This document shows, piece after piece, positions 12,206-24,140 of a DNA stretch of 64,000 nucleotides. A program made the position numbers and the translations under genes. The notes beneath the pieces are model-generated. The model was not told where the DNA came from and did no database searches. It worked only from the letters and a program-made list of their open reading frames with translations. This stretch comes from Incurvaria masculella (lineage: Eukaryota; Arthropoda; Insecta; Lepidoptera; Incurvariidae): NCBI GenBank assembly GCA_946894095.1, contig OX335652.1, forward strand, positions 9,137,001 to 9,201,000. The letters are read 5' to 3'. Position 1 is the stretch's first letter, and the number at the start of each line of letters is the position of its first letter.

Positions 12206-12302
12206 AATTTGAGTTTCAGAGACATCTACATTTGAAGCTTTGAAATCTTATAAAAAATCTGATTACAATGCTTTAAATGTAGATGTCGCTGAAACTCAAA
12301 TT
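12206..12302. repeat. near-perfect hairpin, MITE-like
   Basis: AATTTGAGTTTCAGAGACAT at the left and ATGTCGCTGAAACTCAAATT at the right are inverted, with arms of about 42 bases and only a few mismatches around a short loop. Related sequence occurs at 17040-17232 (longer, with an internal block) and in part at 62210-62280. Recurrence in several forms favours a small palindromic transposon, although the shape would also suit a small-RNA precursor. Confidence 0.6.
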
Positions 12303-12470
12303 AATGTTTTAATTTTATTTACTATTTCCAGGATCCGGACGCACGAGTCCATAAGAGTTGTAAGTTATGTTTGAGTTCAATATGGATGATGATGAGACGC
12401 AACGAAATTCTACCAGACTCTGGCAACAGATATAAAGTTGTTTTTTCTCAATATAAATTTTGGATCATCT

Positions 12471-12790
12471 ATAATGAAATGAAATGAAATAAAAAATTGT
12501 TTATTTACGGCCATACGGTACAAAAAGGCGGAAGTAAAAGCCATAAAGCATTCTCTAACATTCAACATTAAAGAGAGAAATGATTATTGAGATCATTACA
12601 AACAATAAACTGACATGTCATTTTGCATAAATTTTTGAAGAGAATGCTTAAGTTTTGATAAATTTAGGGCAGACTTATGGTGATAAGCGGACGGCGCCTG
12701 TCGGTGGGCTGGCAATGAGCGATCGTCCAGGATGGCAGGAAGAAGTTCGAAGAAGCTAGTTAGCCTGAACAAGAGTTGCAAGACCGCGTC
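12471..12790 (-). mobile_element. possible minus-strand LINE 3' region
   Basis: AATGAAATGAAATGAAATAA followed by TTGTTTATTTACGG on the plus strand is what a minus-strand element with a (ATTTC)n tail and polyadenylation signal would leave. The (TTCAT)n tail at 63236 is of the same type. A 61-codon minus-strand frame lies within but has no recognisable motif. Confidence 0.35.
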
Positions 12791-13124
12791 TCAGGCTTCC
12801 TTAAGACATGAAATAACAATTTCTTAAAAACCATATCTCAAGACTGAGACGTGTTCGAATAAAAATATGTTTTACCAGGGCTACTCTAATATTACGATGC
12901 TGATGGGAAGTGATTGCTGATACATTCTGTATTGAGTTTAATTTAACCGCTGAATATGTGGTTAGAGCTGACTTACATTATGGATGCGTAGCAAAAGTAA
13001 GCTCTTACTTCCTGAGCGGCTATCTTTCCTCCATGCCTAAAACATCCTTCGCCGATATATTTTTGTTAAAACCTGGAAGCAAAAATGTTTTTTAAAACAT
13101 ATGCCGTAGAACAAAATATGTTAA

Positions 13125-13664
13125 GGTGGCCCAACCCGGCGGGCTTAACTCATTCGCGGGCACGGTACAAAACCGTACTGTTGCGCTCGGACCTTCTCTG
13201 TTTCAAAGAATAAGACAGGTTCCGTGATGAGGAAGATGCAACATGTCCTCAATAAAGACAATGTGCATAGTGTATGATTTGGTAAGATTTAAGAAGATTT
13301 TAATTTCAAAACGACTTATAGGTAAAAGTAAACCACGACCGCTGTAGTTAAAAATCTAACAAAAACCAAATAGATTATAATTTTTGATTAAATAAGCTAT
13401 GTCTGATGACTTATCTTTTTAAGAAGTTCTTACTTTATCATTGCGTAATCCACCTCCAAAGTTATTGTATAAAACGCGCAACAAATTCAAACTTTCGGAC
13501 CTTATAATTTAGAAACCAAACACAATTTTACAATGCCAATGGTCATCAGACATCTAGTTCGATCAAATAAAGCTATTTTGAGCAAAATTTTGGATCTCTG
13601 ACAAGAAATATGGGCGTGATCTTCTTTCCCCTTTTGTATGGGGAGATGAGCGGGATGGGCCACC
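13125..13664 (+). mobile_element. TTAA-flanked element A (540 bp), full length
   Basis: Ends GGTGGCCCAACCCGGC and GGGATGGGCCACC are imperfect inverted repeats, and each is followed by TTAA (13121-13124 and 13665-13668). A second complete copy of nearly equal length lies at 48709-49250. TTAA target duplications are typical of piggyBac-like and Kolobok-like transposons and their MITEs, so I infer a non-autonomous member. The segment near 13140-13260 (CTCATTCGCGGGCACGG onward) is well conserved between copies. Confidence 0.75.
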
Positions 13665-13668
13665 TTAA

Positions 13669-15241
13669 ATGTAGTGTACGGAATCACCATCTTTTGGATC
13701 TGACTTTTGAACCTGAAGTTATCGACACCGTGTATTCAGATTTAAAAATAATTAGAAAGGTCAGAAGAATAATAATTTTGAGAGAGGGAGTTCTAGAAGG
13801 CTCCTGCCACGGTAGTTCCGGCGGACTTATTAAACGAGAATATTATTTACATGTTTAGAAAAGGAATGGCTGTTCTGTCTACCCGTTTTTTAAGATAATG
13901 AAGCGATGGTTTAAGTCATTACATTTTTTCACTCTTTTTCATATGATCGGACCTACTTTAAAATCTTATAAAAATAACCTTAATAAACCTACCCTTTATA
14001 GGTTAACAGAAAACGACCGATACGATGTTGCCAATTTTAAAATTGTGTATTTTTACAAAGACATTACAATAAGTTGTCTGAAATGTGCAATGGGGCTAGG
14101 GAATCATATTAAATACTTTAAAAAACTGCCGATGCTATTTACTATTTCCTGGGTCAACCCCATCCGATGAAAGTATCGAATCGGTAATGGTAATTTTTCC
14201 GTACGTATTTGCCGTCCAGCTAAATGTAGTCATTCTAAAATAATTAGAATTCCCTGACATAAAACGAATTTAAAATGCGAAATAGCATGTGTTTACCAAT
14301 TCATGATCGCAATCAAATCTAATGTATACTTGCACACTGGTAATAGAAGAGCAAACGTAAGCGTAAATTCACTTCTCTCAAGAAATAACTTCACTATTTC
14401 TCCGCAACCGAAGCAACGAATTGCACGCTTTTCAAAATGCTAAACCAATGCAATAAAGAAAAGGGTAGGGAATGAGAAGAAGTGAGGTCGATGGAGCAAA
14501 GCGCGCAGTGCAAGAGGGGCGGGAAAGTCTTCTGCAAACTTGTTTGTGTTGCAACACTTCAGCGGCTCTCGAAATTCAATTATTCATCACCCGGAATGCT
14601 TCCCAGCGCGTCGATACAACATCCCAATCACTTCTCTTCTGCCAGCAAACGAGCATTTGTCGACTTTAGCGCTCAGATGTCAGAGTCCAATATTCTCTGA
14701 GAAACAACCGAAAGAAATCCCGCATTGGAAATCTAAAAGCTCTGCAAATATGCGCCAGAACTAACTTAATGAAGCCGCAGCAAGGTCGCATTCAGTTCTC
14801 CCCTTCTGCCGTCGCCGACCGACGTCGTTGTGAAAGGAACAAAAAGTCAGCAAAAATAAATTCGAAGCGAAAAAAAGTTTAAATGGTAAATCAAGTCAAC
14901 CTTTACAAGGAAATGGAGAAATAATAAAAAACGTATCTCCCTCGCAGAAGGCGCGGTGAAAACGAGAAATCTTTCAAACTGTTTTCTGATCAGATGAAAA
15001 CATTTTTCAATAAGCCAAAACTAGCGTGGGTTACGAGAACTTTGGCAATTTCCTAACGAAAACGGAGAGCAATTTTGTATTTAGTTTGTAAACATTGACA
15101 AAAGTCTGTTTGAATATTTGCTAAGAGGAAAACGAACTGATAACGCAGACCAAAGATGGAAAGATTGTGCCCTTTTTTCTTACCGGTAAATCGAAACATG
15201 CATTGATGTGTAATAGCAAAAAAATCGACCAACATAAAACT
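13669..15241. other. unassigned sequence
   Basis: No shared repeat recognised. Between 14472 and 14764 all three plus-strand frames are open for 65-74 codons, which reflects a local scarcity of stop codons rather than a gene: none of the three has a motif or plausible composition. Near 14440-14560 the composition is moderately GC-rich. Confidence 0.45.
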
Positions 15242-15245
15242 TTAA

Positions 15246-15688
15246 GGTGGGCCATCCCGCTCAACTCCCCATACAAACGGGGAAAGAAGATCACGCCCAT
15301 ATTTTTTGTCAGAGATCCCAAATTTTGCTCAAAATAGCTTTATTTGATCGAACTAGATGTCTGATGACCGTTGGAATTGTAAAATTGTGTTTGGTTTCTA
15401 AGTTATAAGGTCCGAAATTTAGAATTTTTCGCGCGTTTTATACAATAACGTTGGAGGTGAATTACGCAATGATAAAGTAAGAATATCTTAAAAAGATTAG
15501 TCATCAGACATCACTTATTTAATCAAGATTTATAATCTATTTAGTTTTTGTTAGATTTTTGACTACAGCTACCGTGGTTTACTTTTAGCTATAAGTCGTT
15601 TTGTAATTAACATTTTTGTAAATCTTACCAAATCATACACTATGCACATTGCCTTTTTTGTGGACGTGTTGCATCTTCGTTGACATAT
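15246..15688 (-). mobile_element. TTAA-flanked element A, truncated
   Basis: Inverted relative to the copy at 13125. It begins after TTAA (15242-15245) with GGTGGGCCATCCCGC and is readable through the conserved CATACACTATGCACATTG block, then loses similarity near 15688, so the far inverted repeat is absent. Confidence 0.7.
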
Positions 15689-16611
15689 CGTGACAGAGCG
15701 TCTTTATCAATGGTTTTTTATAAATGTAAAACAAAATATTACGGAAAAATATATATGTTGAAAGCTCATTCGATGGAAAACGCGTTCTTAACTATATGTA
15801 GTTACATGGAGCTGAACCGTGGATAATTCGATCGGCTGACATAATTTGCCTGCTACTAAATTTCGCAGCAAAATTAGCGAATATAATGACCGTTCGCATT
15901 AAATATGAAATATTTAATTAAACTGAGCAGAGGGATTTCAACTCGCCAGGTTAATTAAAAATGTGTTTTTTTATATTTCATGACGGCTTATTTATTTCCA
16001 TGCTCTGTTCTGGGAATAACGGTGAATCTTCAATTAAGGAAAATATTTATCCTCAATGTAAGAAAGAAAAAAAAAATCTTTACGGCGCTATTTTACATGT
16101 TTCAAAAAACAGTTTTCTGTTTATTATCATTTTATTACATTGCTTCAATGTAAATATCGTTGGATTATCTCAATTCGCATAGAACTAACTTAACAAAAAA
16201 TATTGTTAAGCAAACAACACGATATTGAAATTATTTTAATGTAAATTCAGCTGTAAAAGTAAAGAAGTAACAGTGAAAAAATACGCGGCCAAAAGTAAAA
16301 ACTTGGCTGTGATATCAAGGAAGTATGACTGATAATCCAAGAGCATGGATAAATGTTTATGGGTGGCGCGGCGCCAAGGGGTATGACATTTTTAGTTCCG
16401 TTTTGGCACCGCATACTTTATTGGTCACATCTCTCACACAGATATCTTCAACGCAGTGCTATTTATCTTTCCCTCCGTCCAAACTATTCTGCTATTTTAA
16501 CTGTCAGGATTGGGATTCGTATGTCCAGATGACGAATTAAGACGGAAACAGACTCGGGCAGTGACCATAGTAAATAGGAGTAGAATCATGTGGCAGAAGA
16601 CGTTAAACGCA
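15689..16611. other. unassigned AT-rich sequence
   Basis: No gene or shared repeat seen. Frames of 60-73 codons here are what AT-rich DNA yields by chance. Confidence 0.5.
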
Positions 16612-17018
16612 TTTTTTTTATGGGACCTGACATGGATGGCTAATACCACACAACTACCGTTATGGTATTAGCCCAATACACCACATTCCCGAAGGAATTA
16701 GGTGCAATGCCAGGACCTTCCCTTTATGAGCACGGCTACATTGAACTGGATGGAAAACACGGACAATTTTTCATTGCCGCTTCGACCATCTTTTCATCCA
16801 ATGCGATGGTACCAACCCGGGCGGGCTTAAACCCTACCACCAAGTAGGGGAAGGGGACCTACAGTTTTACATGGATTCCGAACCATGGAGCAGCTCGCAT
16901 TCGTGACGGAATGCACTTATCGAACTCTGAAAGAGAAAGACAGTGGTGCAAGTTGGTATTGAACCCGGGCCTCTGGTACGCTAGGCCAGTCCCCGCGCCA
17001 CTAGGCTACGAGCCGCTC
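16612..17018 (-). mobile_element. tRNA-headed SINE, full length
   Basis: The best-preserved copy with the one at 53326. Minus-strand head with TAGCCTAGTGG and GGTTCAATACC, intact body, and an A-tract shown as the T-run at 16612-16619. No clear target duplication could be read by eye. Confidence 0.85.
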
Positions 17019-17029
17019 AAAAAAATGGA

Positions 17030-17240
17030 TACGCATAAAAATCTTTAATGGATACGACATTAACTTTATCTCATTAATCTGTGTTTCAGTGACATCTACA
17101 TTTGAAGCTTTGTAATCAGATTTCGAAAATAATCTGAAAAAGTTCTGCTTCCGACGAATTAGACGACCGAAATCTTTTCTGATTATGTTTAAAATCTGAT
17201 TAAAATGTTTCGAATTTAGATGTCGCTGAAAAACAGATTT
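17030..17240. repeat. palindromic repeat related to 12206 hairpin
   Basis: GTTTCAGTGACATCTACATT near 17090 and, inverted, TTTAGATGTCGCTGAAA near 17215 form the arms. Unlike the 97-base version at 12206, the arms are separated by about 85 bases that include an AATCTGAAAAAG block. It directly abuts the SINE head. Confidence 0.55.
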
Positions 17241-17626
17241 CTGTCATTATTTTCGTGCTAAAAAACACGAAAGATAAAAATAATAAAAATAAGATTATAA
17301 AGAACCATAAAATCGGTACTTAAACATTAGATTAATATCAAAATTATGAACGGTTTTTAAGACAATTTTACTTTAAATAGAAGTACAGGACGTTCTGTGC
17401 TTGTATTTTTACGCTTTTAATTTAAAACTATGGAAAAAAATACAAAGAAATATATAAAGCGTCTCCAGCCCTACTTCATGAAGAGTTGGCGGAGAAAACA
17501 ATGAGCATATTTGATTTATGAAATTTTTATTAAACACATTTTTTTGGGTAACGTTTTTTGTGTGATCCTATTCCTTTGCCTACAGTTTTTATATATTCTA
17601 TTATTTTAACCTGCATACATGCCCCG
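17241..17626. other. unassigned AT-rich sequence
   Basis: Nothing recognised other than A/T-rich tracts. Confidence 0.45.
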
Positions 17627-17959
17627 TTTTAGGATTCCGTACCCAAAGGGTGCCAACGAAACCCTATTACTAAGCCCCCGCTATCCGTCCGTTCGTCCGT
17701 CTGTCACAGGGCTGTATCTCATGAACCGTAATAGGTAGGCTGTCGAAATTTTCACAGAGTGTGTATTTTTTATGACGCTATAACAACGAATGGGGCAAAT
17801 AAAATAATAATAATAACATTTTTTTTATTGTACACCTTTCAAAATTGATACAAAAGGCGGAAAAATTAAAGAGAGGCGCCATAGAAAATTGTGATTTTTT
17901 TGTGTTCAATCTTGTACGGAACTCTTTGTGTGCGAGTCCGACTTGCACTTGGCCGGTTT
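17627..17959 (+). mobile_element. GGTTCCGT/CCGG element with small insertion
   Basis: Both ends are present (TTTTAGGATTCCGTACCC and CTTGGCCGGTTTA). The copy is longer than its relatives because about 60 bases near 17805-17865, containing AATAATAATAAC and a T-run, are extra after the TATAACAACGAAT block. Confidence 0.8.
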
Positions 17960-17997
17960 ATATATGATTCGAATGTTAAGTTTATGCAAAGTCTTAA

Positions 17998-18468
17998 GGC
18001 CCTGGTACTAGCCAAATCGCAAAGTTAGACGAGGCACCCCAAGTTAACTAACCAAGTCTGACGATTATAAGTGTCATTCTTACAATATATGATTTCTTAT
18101 CTAGGAATCAACCTATTTTCGTTAATGTATGTTTCCTTTTTCTATACAAAATACTTTGCGGAAACGGTGTCCATTTCCGAACTTTTTTGACTAAATGTAG
18201 AAATCTAAAAGCAAATGGAACTTTTTGTTTATGCATATATGCTATTTTTGCTTATATCTAGAAATCGAATTACTTTCAGATTTCTAATGAGAAAAATCAA
18301 CTTTTTTATTTTTATTATTATTTAAATATATGATGGAATCAAAAAATATTAACAATCCATTATCAATCTGTAGTTCTATTTGGATTTGCTGAAGCGTTTC
18401 ACTACATATTATTACATTTGTTAAAAAGTGGATTTGTATGGCGCGAGTAGTTGGCTAGTCCTAGCGCC
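17998..18468 (+). mobile_element. TTAA-flanked element B, 471 bp
   Basis: The element lies exactly between two TTAA sites (17994-17997 and 18469-18472). Its ends, GGCCCTGGTACTAGCCAA and TTGGCTAGTCCTAGCGCC, are imperfect inverted repeats. An inverted copy of identical length lies at 31850-32320. It has no coding capacity and is distinct in sequence from element A, although both use TTAA. Confidence 0.8.
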
Positions 18469-18472
18469 TTAA

Positions 18473-19957
18473 ACAGGCTTGGCCGGCATTTTAGTAGGTA
18501 GCGCTGTCTAGTGTACATGGATACACATTGATACACGGTAATGTACGTACGTGTACGTGGGTACCATAGGGATCCAAGGGCGTTATGGGCGCGGGCGTGG
18601 GTTGCTCAAACGAAGGAAATAGGAATGCAGGATTTAATAAAACGATACGACGCCGACGCCGGCGTCTAGCGCAGCGAGATTCTCCATCAGAACGGCGCTA
18701 CAGCATATCCCAAGTGTGTCAAACTAAAACCTCGGATGGCCAAAGTTCATTCATATTATGAATTGGTTTTGCGATGTACCAAACGCTGTGTGCGTCATCA
18801 CTCGGTACATTCTGTGTAAACAGTTGACAATCACTAACAAATAATGTGCAAAGCTCATCTGTGCGTATGTACGGTGTGATCGGCCAACCTTGTTCAACGG
18901 AGGTTGGGTAGTGTAGTGTGTAATACGTAAAAAAATTCTTGCGGGCAACGTATGATGGAAAGGAGTTTCACCAAAGTTTACCTTAAGCTTTTAGTAAGTT
19001 TAGTATATAAAATGATAATACATTTACACTTCCCGCATTTTTCCTCAACCAGTAATGTGCGCTTCTGTAACTATTTACATGAGTATTGGGTGCTATCTCT
19101 CATGCACTATCAGGTGGATACTAAAACGTGGGTACAAGATTCTAGGTACAAATTTGTGGTTCCTACCTAGTGGTTACTATTGTAAGCGTACGTACGTACT
19201 TAAGCCTTTAGTGTGGCTTTAGTGTCCAAGGTGTCGAACCACTTGTACAACTTTGTCAACATTGTGGCGTCGCCGTCAGAGAGGACGGTTAAGGGCTTAC
19301 GGTTGGTGTAACGGTTTTCTCGGATGGGAAATGGTTATATCCAAGTGGTGGTTCTCGTAAACAAGGAAGGCTGTAAAAAATCTCCCCTCTGTAAAATGTC
19401 ATACGGATCTTCACTAAGTTGTTCATTTAGGAAAGATATTTTTTTACCTATGCTATTTAAAAACAGAGTATTCTTGGTTTTGGTTTATGGCCTAAAATAA
19501 TGTTTAGTTGTCTTTAGGTAAATATAAAATGATTTCGAAGTTCAATAACACAAATGTTCACACTCTAAAAATAATTGTTACACATGTAACATTGATTAAT
19601 ATTTACGGGCTGAGTAATAATGGACATAATGTAACAAGTAGTTAAGTATTTAGCAGTGTAACCTTGAATTCTATTCATTGGCACAATTGTGAATTTCTTT
19701 ATGGGTGTTATTTCATGGCTCGGAACTCAAGTAAATCTCCTTTAGTTAATATGTTGAACCCGCCCCGGCTAGTACATAGTATTTATTAAAAGGTAGTGGA
19801 AACGACAATGAAATTATTCGTATTTTGGGCCAATCTTGGTAGTCACGTGTTCCTAGCAGCTGTTAAAACTTTGTTCAGTACGCCTATTCTTGGAATTCCT
19901 CGCTCAGGAGTCAGGAATTATTCACCCAGCTAAATATCAAATAAAACCAGAGCCTCT
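18473..19957. other. unassigned sequence
   Basis: No gene recognised. Near 18540-18570 there is a run rich in GTAC (GTACGTACGTGTACGTGGGTAC). Near 18640-18670 is a short GC patch (ACGCCGACGCCGGCGTC). Confidence 0.45.
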
Positions 19958-19958
19958 A

Positions 19959-20226
19959 GTCCGACTTATCACCTAAAACCCATCGACTGGCGTTTTCCAA
20001 TGTATGGAGAATAAGTTTGATTTGACAGCTTACTCTATATCGCCGTAAATAAGTTGACGTGGCGTTTACGCCGACTCCGCGTTTTTGTACACATTCGGTA
20101 GTCCGAGTTTGATTTTGACAGGTTGAAGAAGTAAAACCATAGAATGAGTAGTACAACTTATATGGGGTTCGACGTTTTTACGTAACTTCGAATTTCCATA
20201 AACGCCAATTTAGATGAGAAGTTAGG
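19959..20226. mobile_element. palindromic MITE with GGCGTTTACG ends
   Basis: The left end reads GTCCGACTTATCACCTAAA. The right end, inverted, reads CTTCTCATCTAAATTGGCGT, and internal blocks GTTTACGCCGACTCCGCG and GACGTTTTTACGTAACTTCG also recur. Copies with the same blocks lie at 34776-35074 and, shortened, at 37044-37232. No coding content. Confidence 0.6.
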
Positions 20227-20740
20227 GGCTCTGTACATGCATATAATATATTTATGGTAGCGAGTTATGTATGTTCGAAGTGATTTCGTGGCGGCGGCGG
20301 TATATTCGAATAAAGGCTTACTTCTGCCGGATATTACCTTCACTAAGCCGTACCGTATCCTTAATTAAAATTGCAGCCCTGTGCTTTCAAATGGATATCA
20401 AAGAACCTTGGAAAGTCGGTTTTATATGTGTTTCGCTTTAAGGTGTTTTTAAAGCAAACGTGAAATTATACTACTTAACATTTTATATAGTTTTCGGTAC
20501 AAAAAAGATGATCGCCATTTTCGATTACTATAATAATTGCAACTCAAATGTACTCGTAGCAGGGCTGGATTGTATTGTACTTTATTGCAAAAATATGCCA
20601 TTTGTAAGACATAAATGATATCGGCAAGAACCTTCTGCCATACATATTTTACATATTTTAATGAAACATTTTTCGCCTGGACAAAGAATAGGTAACACTA
20701 CGCCTGGATCCGATTTATCATCAATAATTTATTTAGTTAA
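20227..20740. other. unassigned AT-rich sequence
   Basis: No gene recognised. GGCGGCGGCGG near 20291 is an isolated GC spot. Confidence 0.45.
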
Positions 20741-20880
20741 TTACCTTGAAACCAATGCAAAAATACAATTTACAAAGAAGACATACAGCAAAACAACAAT
20801 ACTGCACAAAGGCGGACTTATCACTAAGAGTGATTTCTTCCAGTCAACCCTTGGGGTGATGAGGAAAGGCAATAGAAATA
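20741..20880 (-). mobile_element. LINE 3'-UTR fragment shared with 27524
   Basis: The stretch containing GCACAAAGGCGGACTTATCA and AAGAGTGATTTCTTCCAGTC is nearly identical to 27575-27661, where it is followed on the outer side by a GAAT-repeat tail. That makes it the non-coding 3' part of a minus-strand retroelement. The tail itself is missing here. Confidence 0.5.
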
Positions 20881-21558
20881 TCTGTAGGTTGACACACCAG
20901 AATTTGAGATTTTTTTTTTTTAATATTTCCTCTTTATCCTTATAATTTGGTTTTTTCTCTATACTGTTATTTGTTTAAGTTGTATATGTATGTTTTTGTT
21001 GGTTATTATAAATAAACATAATTTTTTATTATCATTTCATTTAATTTTCATTACAATTCTGTAATTTTAATGCACCGCGGCCTTCAAGCCTCAAGCGAGC
21101 CCGGGGCCTGGGCGATCCGCGCACGCCCAACGGAAACCGATATTAAAAGCTTGAGCCGAGCTTCGTTCCCTGGAGAGAGCCGCGGAAATCACAGCACTCT
21201 CCTTGTACAGCTTTCGTGTTTGGTACCTTTGCGTGATCAGCACTGGGGAATATGTTTGGATTAAAAAATATATGTTTTTAAAGAGTGTTCTCCTAATTTG
21301 TTTTGCATTTGTGTTTATTTGATTAAAGCATTGAATAAACGTTATGTTGAATGAATAAAATATACAGGATTAAATTATTTAAGCATAACTTTTTGAAGAG
21401 AATTTATGACGTTAAATTTTATATAACGTACCTTCTAATTTCACGAATAGGGATTTTCATTGTAATTTACTTTCTAATCAATAGCTTCGATTTCAGCAGT
21501 GGTAAGAAAAAAAATGGTTTAAGAAAGAAAAAATGTCGATTTTATATAGAACATTTTA
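20881..21558. other. unassigned sequence
   Basis: No gene recognised. The composition changes from AT-rich to GC-richer near 21075-21200 and back. Confidence 0.45.
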
Positions 21559-22320
21559 TTGAATAAAAAATGCTCACACGGTTCCTTGCGTTTTATGACA
21601 CCCTTCATACACATGAGAAGAAGCTGCGAGGAGTTTCGTGAACCATTAACAAAGATTCGACTATTCAATGTCCTTGTGAGAATCACCCTTGAGTATGCCA
21701 ACCCAGTTTGGAACCCTTTCTATAGGGTACACATTGACAGAATAGAACGACTATAAGCATCCGGAATAAGTCACAGATGTAGTTATAATACTCGATTGAA
21801 GCATTTTAATATGGTCTCGCTTCGCAATAGAAGGCAATTGCTTGACCTAACTTTCCTCCAAAAACTGATAAACGGTGACTTGGATTGCCCTGAACTCCTA
21901 GGTAAAGTCGGTATCTTGGTGCCACGATTAAATTCTAGGTTACGTAACAACAAAACTTTTGAAGTTCCACTTAATACTTCTAATTTAGCATCAGAGTCAA
22001 GCTTGCCGAGAATGTGACGTTGTTATAATGATCTCCCCAGTCAAATAGTTTTGATATTTTTAACCTTAGTAGTTATACTTTTAAACAATATGTTGGTTCC
22101 TACTTGTCAGAAATTGATTAGACTTATACACATTATTTTATAATTTATCTTTCGTTATAATAATTTAGTCTAAGAGCTTAATTTGAGTGCTGTGTATACA
22201 TATTATTGGTACTCACATCCTGAATGTGGCACTTACTCTTGTAGTATTGTACTGTTAGCATAGTTATATAAGTTGTTCGTGTGTTTACTGTTGGTGATAC
22301 ATAAATAAATAAATAAACAA
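21559..22320 (+). pseudogene. degenerate LINE RT C-terminus and 3' UTR
   Basis: Three plus-strand frames together read LEYANPVWNPF (thumb region of non-LTR polymerases, compare LEYASVIWNPF at 43163), then DLTFLQKLINGDLDCPELL and VPLNTSNLASESSLPRM, a standard order for the C-terminal third of such proteins. Frameshifts and stops separate the pieces. It closes near 22300 with ATAAATAAATAAATAAAC, a tetranucleotide tail. The element is truncated at the 5' side. Confidence 0.75.
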
Positions 22321-22707
22321 TAATAATATGTACTTTAGGTCCCGAAGATGTAGGGACAACAGATATGAAGAGTTTGTTACTCCTTATTGGTATACAAAGC
22401 TGTGCACGGACGGTAACGATCAAACGTGAACACTGCAAGAAGAAAGAATATCTAATTCCCTTTAAATCTATCGTTGACGTCAATATGACAGAATGAGGTA
22501 TCTATTTCGTCTCTATTTCCCGTCTCTAGTGCCCGTACAATTTCTGTCAAAATAATCTAGCTGCTAGTAAAAGATTTGATATTTACAAAGCATGTAAATT
22601 GATTGAACCTAAAATCGGATTGGCTTCAAAATAGGTAAATTTAATATTAATTTTAGGGTTTCTTCCGTATCTGTATATTGAACACAATTTTATATAATAA
22701 GAATAAT
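22321..22707. other. unassigned AT-rich sequence
   Basis: Nothing recognised. The 101-codon minus-strand frame overlaps the LINE tail and is not called. Confidence 0.45.
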
Positions 22708-22995
22708 AAAAACCGGCCAAGCGCGGGTTGGACTCGCACACGTAGGGTTCCGTACTATCGCACAAGATTTACACAAAAAAATAATCTTTTTTTAACCCTT
22801 TAATTTGTATAAGTTTTTAATGTTACCTATTTGTTGTTATAGCGGCAAAATTAATATATACTCTGTGAAAATTTCAGCCGACTATCTATTACGGTTCATG
22901 AGATACAGCCCTGTGACAGATGGACGAAAGGACGAACAGCGGAGGCTTAGTAATAGGGTTCCGCTTTCACCCTTTAGGTACGGAACCCTAAAAAG
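22708..22995 (-). mobile_element. GGTTCCGT/CCGG element, full length
   Basis: In inverse orientation: begins AAAAACCGGCCAAGCGCG and ends GGTACGGAACCCTAAAAA. The GGAC tandem is reduced to two units (ATGGACGAAAGGACGAAC). Confidence 0.85.
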
Positions 22996-23370
22996 GGGTA
23001 TTCAGCTTTTGATCTGGGGTAAATTTTCCTCATTACAGAAATAAGAAAGTAGTTTTAATTTGTAACCTCCATTCCTCTTCTTTGTAGGCTTCGCATCAAA
23101 CGGGTGGACTGGCATATTAGGCAACCATGCGTTTATCATACCTACTGTTGCCAGCGATCTCTAAGGGGATGTACGTTTTCATGTGGCATATAAGTCCACG
23201 TTGGGTTGATAGTTTTAGAAAATTGGAGACAGCAGGTCTTGAAGTAGGAGCGCTAGATGACGCATCTCCTGCCTCTTTGTATATGTGCAAGCAACCCAAC
23301 GACCTGACCATCAAAATTATCAGTACTCCGGAACTGTCGCCTCACGCCTGCCTCGAACGAGGGGGTGTGA
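22996..23370. other. unassigned sequence
   Basis: No gene assigned. A 149-codon plus-strand frame runs from here into the GC-rich island and is discussed under rejected items. Confidence 0.4.
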
Positions 23371-23580
23371 GCAAACCGCTGACGGTACAGCGTAGCGCGT
23401 GTCGTATTCCAGCGGAACGCAGCCGCCGCCGTGCGGGCGATACCCCAGCAGGAGCGAGCAGGAGGAGCGGGAAAGGTCTGGGAGCGAGGGCCGGGGGGGG
23501 GGGGTGGGCAAGGGGGGGGGGTGCCCCCCGCGAATGGAAGGATGCGGGATGCGCGTTCATTCCCGTTCGCGGCTAAATAT
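23371..23580. other. GC-rich island with long G-runs
   Basis: Holds two uninterrupted G-runs (about 13 Gs at 23493 and about 10 Gs at 23513) and several shorter ones, so the plus strand could form a G-quadruplex. All three plus frames and the minus frames stay open here because of composition. Possible CpG-rich control region, but no TATA, initiator or exon signal is evident. Confidence 0.4.
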
Positions 23581-23704
23581 AGCGCCCCACAAATACATAT
23601 CTCCGGTCGGAAGTATCCCTAAATGTGCACACTGGAGTGCGGGGGGCCAGGCAGGAATCGGTAAAGAGCAAGCGTAAGATTTGTTAACTGTTCGCATTAT
23701 ACAG

Positions 23705-24140
23705 GCTATTGTAATGGCCAGTACATTAAATCTGGTAAATGATTATTGTGATTGAGACAAACAAAAAAGTTTAATAAGTTTTTGCTGAATATCCTCTAGA
23801 TAAAAAGTTAGACTGTCCATACAAAGTGATTCAATAATTTGGTGTAAAAATAATCTAAAGTTCCGTAAGAACATGGGAACGTTGCTGGATGGCTAATATC
23901 ATACCCATTGTCGTGACATTAGCCTGACTCGCCAGGTGGGATGTAGGTTCCATGCCAAGACCATCCTTATGCACAGTTAAAACGTCGCGTCAAATTACAC
24001 TAGACGAAACATACATTTCAAAATGGTATATCTCGGTAACTTGACACTTTAGAGAAAAGAAAAAAAATAACTCTTTTGTCTCGGAAAACATGAGGATAAC
24101 GCTCGCGAAATTATTGTACTGGCTGTTACGACAACCTGTA
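23705..24140. mobile_element. uninterrupted copy of the foldback target repeat
   Basis: The ends ATGGCCAGTACATTAA and TTATTGTACTGGCTGTTAC are inverted. The whole block aligns, in reverse, with the two halves that flank the large element at 53909-61224: the left half with 53777-53908 and the right half with 61225-61490. At 23988-23996 it has CGTCAAATT once, matching the 9-base site that is duplicated around the large element. Part of the block (GGATGGCTAATATCATACCC) resembles the SINE tail. Confidence 0.75.

Noticed and set aside
14472..14764. Three overlapping plus-strand frames
   Set aside because: All three frames are open at once over the same DNA, none has a motif, and starts and ends fit chance.
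23127..23576. 149-codon plus-strand frame
   Set aside because: Its second half is the GC-rich, G-run island where every frame stays open. No motif, and the peptide is Arg/Gly/Ala-rich by composition.
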